DNA from: Parachlamydiaceae bacterium
GTDB lineage: Bacteria; Chlamydiota; Chlamydiia; Chlamydiales; Parachlamydiaceae
Assembly: GCA_013821265.1 (NCBI GenBank)
Contig: JACDHD010000019.1
Span: forward strand, 1-36,849
Length of the DNA: 36,849 nt
Direction: 5' to 3'
How positions within the stretch are numbered: the stretch's first letter is position 1; every line of letters starts with the position of its first letter. Shown one piece after another: positions 33,069-36,849 of this stretch. The notes under the pieces were generated by a model. The model was not told where the DNA came from. It searched no databases and saw nothing but the letters and a program-made list of their open reading frames with translations. Position numbers and translations under genes: made by a program.

Positions 33069-33749
33069 ATGACATCGTCAAAACTATTATTCCGATCAGA
33101 TGGTGTTGTATTAAATGCCCTACCTTTTCAAGACTTTGATCTCATTTTGACTGTATTTTCTCTAGAGGAAGGGATCATTAAGTTAATTGTTAAAGGTGCA
33201 GGGCGCTCTAAACAAAAAAGAGAAAACATCACTCCTCTCACCTGTGCGGAGTTCGTCTACTCCAAAGGACGCAGTGAACTGTTTCGCAGTCATGAAATTT
33301 CTATTATTTCTCACCATTTGAAGTTGCGGCAATCTTTGGGACATTTGGAAGCTGCGTGTGATCTGTTACATGCGATACAAAATTCTCAAATGGAGCAAAC
33401 ACCTGCTCCGATGGTGTATAAGTTGCTCATGTGGTCGTTGGATAAAATCCCTCTAGTTCCCGATCCAAATCAAATTGCTGCCAGTTTTCGTTTAAAATTG
33501 TTGCGTCACGATGGATTGTTACTGTTAAGTCTTCACTGCAGTGAGTGTGGAGAGCGAGGACATGCGATCGTCAAAGGGGAAACGTTCTGCCTAAAACATG
33601 CTGTGGGGGGGGTAATTTTTTCAGACCAGGAGTTCCATCTATTAGGACAATTGGCTTTTTTAAGTAGTTTGAGTGAACTGGATACGTTAGTGGTTACACA
33701 AGAATTGCGCAAACGAATCGAACGTTTATGCCAGGATTGCTGGGCGTAG
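33069..33749 (+). CDS. recO: DNA repair protein RecO
   Basis: The 226-aa protein has the N-terminal OB fold (residues 1-80; Gly-Val-Val-Leu-Asn, Asp-Leu-Ile-Leu-Thr-Val-Phe-Ser, Gly-Ala-Gly-Arg-Ser-Lys) and a helical C-terminal domain. A Cys157-x-x-Cys160 and Cys174-x-x-His177 group is in the position of the zinc finger found in many RecO proteins. RecO loads RecA onto SSB-coated single-strand DNA with RecR. The start has only a weak ribosome site. It is divergent from the Inc-like operon. Confidence 0.92.
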   Translation: MTSSKLLFRSDGVVLNALPFQDFDLILTVFSLEEGIIKLIVKGAGRSKQKRENITPLTCAEFVYSKGRSELFRSHEISIISHHLKLRQSLGHLEAACDLLHAIQNSQMEQTPAPMVYKLLMWSLDKIPLVPDPNQIAASFRLKLLRHDGLLLLSLHCSECGERGHAIVKGETFCLKHAVGGVIFSDQEFHLLGQLAFLSSLSELDTLVVTQELRKRIERLCQDCWA

Positions 33750-33756
33750 CCCAGTC

Positions 33757-33896
33757 CTTTTCCGTGCCCGTGCCCGTGAGCGTGCCCGTGCCCGATTCCT
33801 AATAAATAATATTAAAATGAGGAAAAAGGAACGTTAAAAACATCACATTTTTACGATATTTTTTTAGCAAGTCGGGCACGGGCACGGGCACGGAAA
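33757..33896. repeat. GGGCACGG-family element, longest copy
   Basis: The left arm (33757-33800) runs CTTTTCCGTGCCCGTGCCCG through GTGAGCGTGCCC to CGATTCCTAA. The right arm (33863-33896) starts TTTAGCAAGTCGGGCACGG. The AT-rich centre is about 62 bp. The two end motifs (AGGAAT type on the left, AGCAAGT type on the right) are in the opposite order to the copy at 27888. Confidence 0.85.
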
Positions 33897-33991
33897 GCAA
33901 TGAACTCCCTCCCCTTTTATTTTTTCCTTTAACTATAAATTTCTCTTAGTTATTATTGGCCGCAATTAATCTTTTAGCAATGCGAACAGAT

Positions 33992-34750
33992 ATGACTAAA
34001 CACAACACCCCTTCAGATATAGACCACTTAACAGGAAATTCTTGGGAAGAGAATTCATTTGTACAATGGCTCTCTCAATACCGCAAGCACTTGATTGTAG
34101 CGTTATTGGCAGCAGCAATATTAATCTTTTTTATTGTACGCCTTGTCTCCAACAGTGAACTTCAAAGTGAAAAAGACTACTTAACTGCAGATAAGGAATT
34201 TCTTTTGTTTGCTCGTCCAAATGCTGAAGCAAATCTCTCACAAGATTCTCTTGCTAAGCTACAAGCGATCATGCAACGCCATCCTGATCTACACGCAAAA
34301 TATGATGGACTCATCGCACAGATCTTGTTGATTCGTCAACAAACTCCAGAAGCCATCACATTTGCGAATCTCGCTCTGGATAGAACCAGCAATGAAAATC
34401 AGCCTTACTACACCGCGTACGCTCAAACCTCTTTATTGATCGGACAACAGAATTATACAGAAGCGTTGGACAAAGCGCAGAAACTGCAAGAAAACCTACT
34501 GGCCGACCCCAAGCATGCTTATGGAGACACTTTGCTGGCTTTTAATTTATTGCGCATCGCATCCCTTCAGCAGCAATTGGGATTAGCCAAAGAAGAAAAG
34601 CAAACATGGACCACATGGCAACAGTTATTTAATGATCCCTCACATCCTGCATTTAAAGAAGTGAGTGAGCATTTTCAACACGGAAAGGTATCATTACATC
34701 ATTTCATCCAAGCACGAGAGGCAAGCTTAAAAAATATCGCAAAGAGCTAA
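33992..34750 (+). CDS. YfgM-like membrane-anchored TPR protein
   Basis: The 252-aa protein has a short cytoplasmic N-terminus, one membrane segment at about residues 33-52 (Leu-Ile-Val-Ala-Leu-Leu-Ala-Ala-Ala-Ile-Leu-Ile-Phe-Phe), and a periplasmic helical domain with TPR-like pairs. This is the shape of YfgM, a chaperone-network protein attached to the SecYEG translocon in E. coli. The start is uncertain: in-frame ATGs at 33980 and 33992 and a TTG at 33956 are possible, none with a good ribosome site. No known partner gene is adjacent. Confidence 0.7.
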   Translation: MTKHNTPSDIDHLTGNSWEENSFVQWLSQYRKHLIVALLAAAILIFFIVRLVSNSELQSEKDYLTADKEFLLFARPNAEANLSQDSLAKLQAIMQRHPDLHAKYDGLIAQILLIRQQTPEAITFANLALDRTSNENQPYYTAYAQTSLLIGQQNYTEALDKAQKLQENLLADPKHAYGDTLLAFNLLRIASLQQQLGLAKEEKQTWTTWQQLFNDPSHPAFKEVSEHFQHGKVSLHHFIQAREASLKNIAKS

Positions 34751-34815
34751 TTTTTCTTATCTGATTGAGCGCGATAGGCTTGCTAATTAAAAACACGGAT
34801 GTTAAAAAAAATTAC

Positions 34816-35220
34816 GGGGTATTGTTCGCTACTTTGCTTTGCATATGTAGAGAAAAAATCCCCAAGCCCGGAAACAGTGGACAACTGGAGCAAAGAAGGA
34901 GGTGACATTAGTCTGTCAAAAGAACTCAGAGAATACTGAGATTCTGCTCAAAGCCACGACATTTGGGATTTTGGAAACTTGTTAATAGAAAATAGACTTG
35001 CATCGCTTAACAGCCTGCGAGATGGAAACCAGGGAGAACTCTAAACAGTTGGTCAAGTAAAGCAACTGTTAGGTCCCTGGCGATGAGAGCTCTAAAGTGA
35101 AAACTTTAGAAGTATGATTGCCAAAATACATCGTTTAAGAAGTATTTTAGGAACTAGCAGATCGGCTGAACCCGCTGATTAGATTATCTTCCGCACTACC
35201 GAATAGGTAGATGGAGAATA
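34816..35220 (+). ncRNA. Unassigned structured RNA
   Basis: About 400 nt without a convincing ORF can be folded by hand into many nested stems. Five-prime part: GTGG 34877-34880 with CCAC 34954-34957, enclosing GAGCA 34888-34892 with TGCTC 34945-34949. Those enclose two hairpins, TGACA/TGTCA (34903-34918) and CTCAG/CTGAG (34925-34940). CCCAA 34861 with TTGGG 34963 closes the set. Three-prime part: CCAGGGA 35029-35035 with TCCCTGG 35074-35080 enclosing AACAGTTG/CAACTGTT (35044-35070). Then come CTAAAGT-GAAA-ACTTTAG (35092-35109, a GNRA loop) and AAAATAC/GTATTTT (35123-35148). It lacks tmRNA, RNase P, SRP and group I or II core motifs. The boundaries are estimates. Confidence 0.6.
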
Positions 35221-35224
35221 TTCT

Positions 35225-35413
35225 GTGAGTCCTAAGTTGAGTTCTCTAGCGGTTGAAGATTTAGAGCACATTCATGGCCATGACGCCCTGATTGTAGAAC
35301 CCCAGCTCTATGTTGTGGAACCGCGGCGCAATGCGCGCACTACTGTTCTGGCTCCGATGAGCAGCCTCGAAGAGGTTGTTTTAATCGCAGGGCAGTTTAC
35401 AGTTTCTTTCTAA
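35225..35413 (+). CDS. Tiny ORF behind the structured RNA
   Basis: A 62-aa frame with a GTG start, GGAG at 35213-35216 eight nt upstream, and a strong terminator 18 bp after the stop. Composition is protein-like (Leu-Ala-Val-Glu-Asp-Leu-Glu-His, Leu-Ile-Val-Glu-Pro, Val-Val-Leu-Ile-Ala-Gly), without a signal peptide or Lys bias. I recognise no family. It could be a real small protein whose translation is governed by the RNA fold, a C-terminal remnant of an older gene, or part of the RNA itself. Confidence 0.4.
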   Translation: MSPKLSSLAVEDLEHIHGHDALIVEPQLYVVEPRRNARTTVLAPMSSLEEVVLIAGQFTVSF

Positions 35414-35431
35414 GAGAAAGAATTAGTACAC

Positions 35432-35464
35432 GGAGATGGCCTCAAGGCCATCTCCTTTTTTTTT
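35432..35464 (+). terminator. Strong intrinsic terminator before aroB
   Basis: GGAGATGGCC (35432-35441), loop TCAA, GGCCATCTCC (35446-35455), then nine T residues. The ten-base-pair perfect stem and T run make a textbook terminator for the RNA/62-aa unit. aroB begins 15 nt later. Confidence 0.93.
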
Positions 35465-35479
35465 ATCCTAGGACTTTCA

Positions 35480-36502
35480 ATGAAAACTCCCCTCTCCTCA
35501 TTAGTGCAGTTACTGGAAGCTGAACACTACTCCAGTTGCATGATCCTTTCTCAACCTCCAATTTACTCCTTATACGGAGAATCCCTTCAACGAGAACTCC
35601 AACAACTACTCCCCACTTTTTATCATCTTGTGCCCTGTGGCGAATCCCTCAAAAACATAGAATCCGCTACAGCCTGTTGGCAAGCGATGCATCAACAGGG
35701 ATTAGATAGACGCTCATTGGTTGTTGCTATTGGTGGAGGTGCCCTCACCGACCTTGCAGGCTTTGTAGCAGCATGCTACATGCGCGGAATCGATGTGGTC
35801 TATATCCCTACTACCTTGATGGGAATGGTCGATGCAGCCATCGGAGGAAAAACGGGAGTCAATTTGCCCTCAGGAAAGAACCTAGTGGGTGTTTTTCGAA
35901 AACCTAAACAAGTGATTATCCGTTCCGACTACCTTAAGACATTGCCAAAACGCGAATTCTGTTCAGGACTAGCCGAAGTGATTAAATATGGCGTCATCTG
36001 GGATCCTACTTTTTTTACCTATCTAGAAGAGAACATGGATGTCCTACTTGAACGCAACGAAACCGTTTTGAGATATGTTGTAGAGCGCAGTTATCAGATT
36101 AAAAATGAAATTGTAGAACAAGATGTACAAGAAAATGGTTTAAGAGCTATTTTGAATTGGGGACACACATTTGCACATGCGCTAGAAACGTTAACAGATT
36201 ATCAGCAATACACACACGGAGAAGCAGTATCGATTGGGATGTGTTGTGCCGCACGTGTGAGTGCTCATTTGGGTTACGTCGATCAGAATTTCGTTGAGCG
36301 TCAACATAAGTTATGTCAACGCGCTGGCCTGCAAAAAGAACTGCCTTCAGATGTATCAATTGAGAGATTGGTCGAATGTATGAAACGGGACAAGAAAGCG
36401 GTGGCACAGCATATAAGTTTAGTCATCGCTAACGGAATGGGTCAGGTAGAATTAGTGGTAAATGTGGATCCTAACATGATTTTGGAGGCATTAACTAGTT
36501 AA
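35480..36502 (+). CDS. aroB: 3-dehydroquinate synthase
   Basis: The 340-aa enzyme is the second step of the shikimate pathway: DAHP to 3-dehydroquinate, NAD-dependent. The nucleotide region Gly-Gly-Gly-Ala-Leu-Thr-Asp-Leu-Ala-Gly-Phe, the Gly-Gly-Lys-Thr-Gly-Val-Asn loop, Ala-Glu-Val-Ile-Lys-Tyr-Gly, and the metal ligands in Asn-Trp-Gly-His-Thr-Phe-Ala-His and His-Gly-Glu-Ala are all present. Length is slightly short of the usual 350-360 aa but complete. It begins right after a strong terminator, so it must have its own promoter, perhaps within the terminator region, or rely on leak-through. Confidence 0.96.
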   Translation: MKTPLSSLVQLLEAEHYSSCMILSQPPIYSLYGESLQRELQQLLPTFYHLVPCGESLKNIESATACWQAMHQQGLDRRSLVVAIGGGALTDLAGFVAACYMRGIDVVYIPTTLMGMVDAAIGGKTGVNLPSGKNLVGVFRKPKQVIIRSDYLKTLPKREFCSGLAEVIKYGVIWDPTFFTYLEENMDVLLERNETVLRYVVERSYQIKNEIVEQDVQENGLRAILNWGHTFAHALETLTDYQQYTHGEAVSIGMCCAARVSAHLGYVDQNFVERQHKLCQRAGLQKELPSDVSIERLVECMKRDKKAVAQHISLVIANGMGQVELVVNVDPNMILEALTS

Positions 36503-36625
36503 AAAGGACGCAAAGGACAATTTTTTTTGAAACTGAATGTTGATACAACTATTTTTTAGCTTTTAGTCTTTTTTCTTTTGCTGTTATTACTTTTTTGTTA
36601 CTTTCGTCGTCCTTTTCGTCCTTTT
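36502..36625. repeat. Inverted repeat downstream of aroB
   Basis: AAAAGGACGCAAAGGACAA (36502-36520) pairs with TCGTCCTTTTCGTCCTTTT (36607-36625) with two or three mismatches across an AT-rich centre of about 86 bp. The left arm starts within the aroB stop codon. Its style is like the other paired repeats but the sequence is unrelated to CACAGAG or GGGCACGG. Confidence 0.7.
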
Positions 36626-36674
36626 GAGACAATTGCATAAGTCAAATGATTGTATTAACTTTCTTTTATTTTTT

Positions 36675-36849
36675 TACCACCGAGACACAGAGGCACAGAG
36701 CAGCACAGAGAGCGAGAGGCTATTTTATGGCTTTTGGCTTATTTGAGGATTGACTTTTCGATCTCTTTTTAAAAAGCTGAGGCTTTTTAAAAAACCTCGC
36801 CAATGCGAAATTGTCTGACGACAATTTCGCATTTACATTGCTGCGCAAA
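36675..36849. mobile_element. CACAGAG-family element, opposite orientation, cut by window end
   Basis: The terminal arm at 36675-36716 (TACCACCGAGACACAGAGGC and onward) is followed by an interior that matches the reverse complement of the 24299 element: TTTTCGATCTCTTTTTAAAAAGC, then GCTGAGGCTTTTTAAAAA, then a hairpin at 36805-36830 that here reads GCGAAATTGTC-TGAC-GACAATTTCGC. The upstream flank TTGCATAAGTC is also shared with 24251-24261. The other end lies outside the window. Confidence 0.8.

Noticed and set aside
34816-35220. tmRNA or RNase P RNA identity for the structured RNA
   Set aside because: There is no tRNA-like end, no tag ORF with Ala-Ala ending, and no GAGGAAAGTCC-type RNase P core on either strand.

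Overview
The window looks like chromosome of a chlamydia-related bacterium (order Chlamydiales, probably outside Chlamydiaceae). The main signs are a reduced V-type ATPase operon (E, DUF2764, A, B, D, I, K) beside transaldolase and a small zinc-ribbon protein, a kdsA/lptC/lptA/lptB envelope cluster, and two adjacent proteins built like chlamydial inclusion-membrane (Inc) proteins. From memory, Chlamydia trachomatis has a similar tal/V-ATPase neighbourhood and a similar kdsA/lptB neighbourhood. I estimate a mid-40s or slightly lower GC content by eye and do not assign a genus.

Layout. 1-3270: khpA, convergent with a large DHH-family protein, then tRNA-Arg(UCU). 3500-7640: one transcription unit with an extended -10 promoter, a Lys-rich mini-protein, kdsA and three Lpt genes, covering Kdo synthesis and LPS transport. 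7735-9657: two paralogous membrane proteins separated by the 3' remnant of a group II intron. 9912-11244: tal and the zinc-ribbon protein on the minus strand. 11586-15307: an orphan 642-aa helical protein and three exported small proteins. 15491-23556: the V-ATPase operon, carrying an unexpected exported 99-aa protein and a 33-bp inverted repeat between atpB and atpD. 23577-30707: phosphoribosyltransferase, single-chain glycyl-tRNA synthetase, an orphan 528-aa protein, an HsdR_N-like nuclease-fold protein, long-form hpf, rlmN and tRNA-Arg(UCG). 31088-32969: the Inc-like pair. 33069-36502: recO, a YfgM-like membrane TPR protein, about 400 nt of unidentified structured RNA followed by a tiny ORF and a strong terminator, and aroB.

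Intergenic space is full of non-coding repeats of at least three unrelated families. (1) A 'CACAGAG' family includes two full 288-bp elements with about 42-bp terminal inverted repeats, a third copy in the opposite orientation at the window edge, and shorter repeat-pair forms. (2) A 'GGGCACGG' family of about 120-140 bp has two distinguishable ends; one copy encodes the last residues of a protein. (3) A GC-rich palindromic family has compensatory base changes between copies.

The observations most worth following up are the Inc-like protein ending in Cys-Val-Ile-Cys (a eukaryotic prenylation-type CaaX box) and the structured RNA at about 34.8-35.2 kb. Next come the repeat families, which look like non-autonomous mobile elements, and the additions to the V-ATPase operon. 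All functional statements rest on reading the sequence and on family knowledge; no search or folding program was run.
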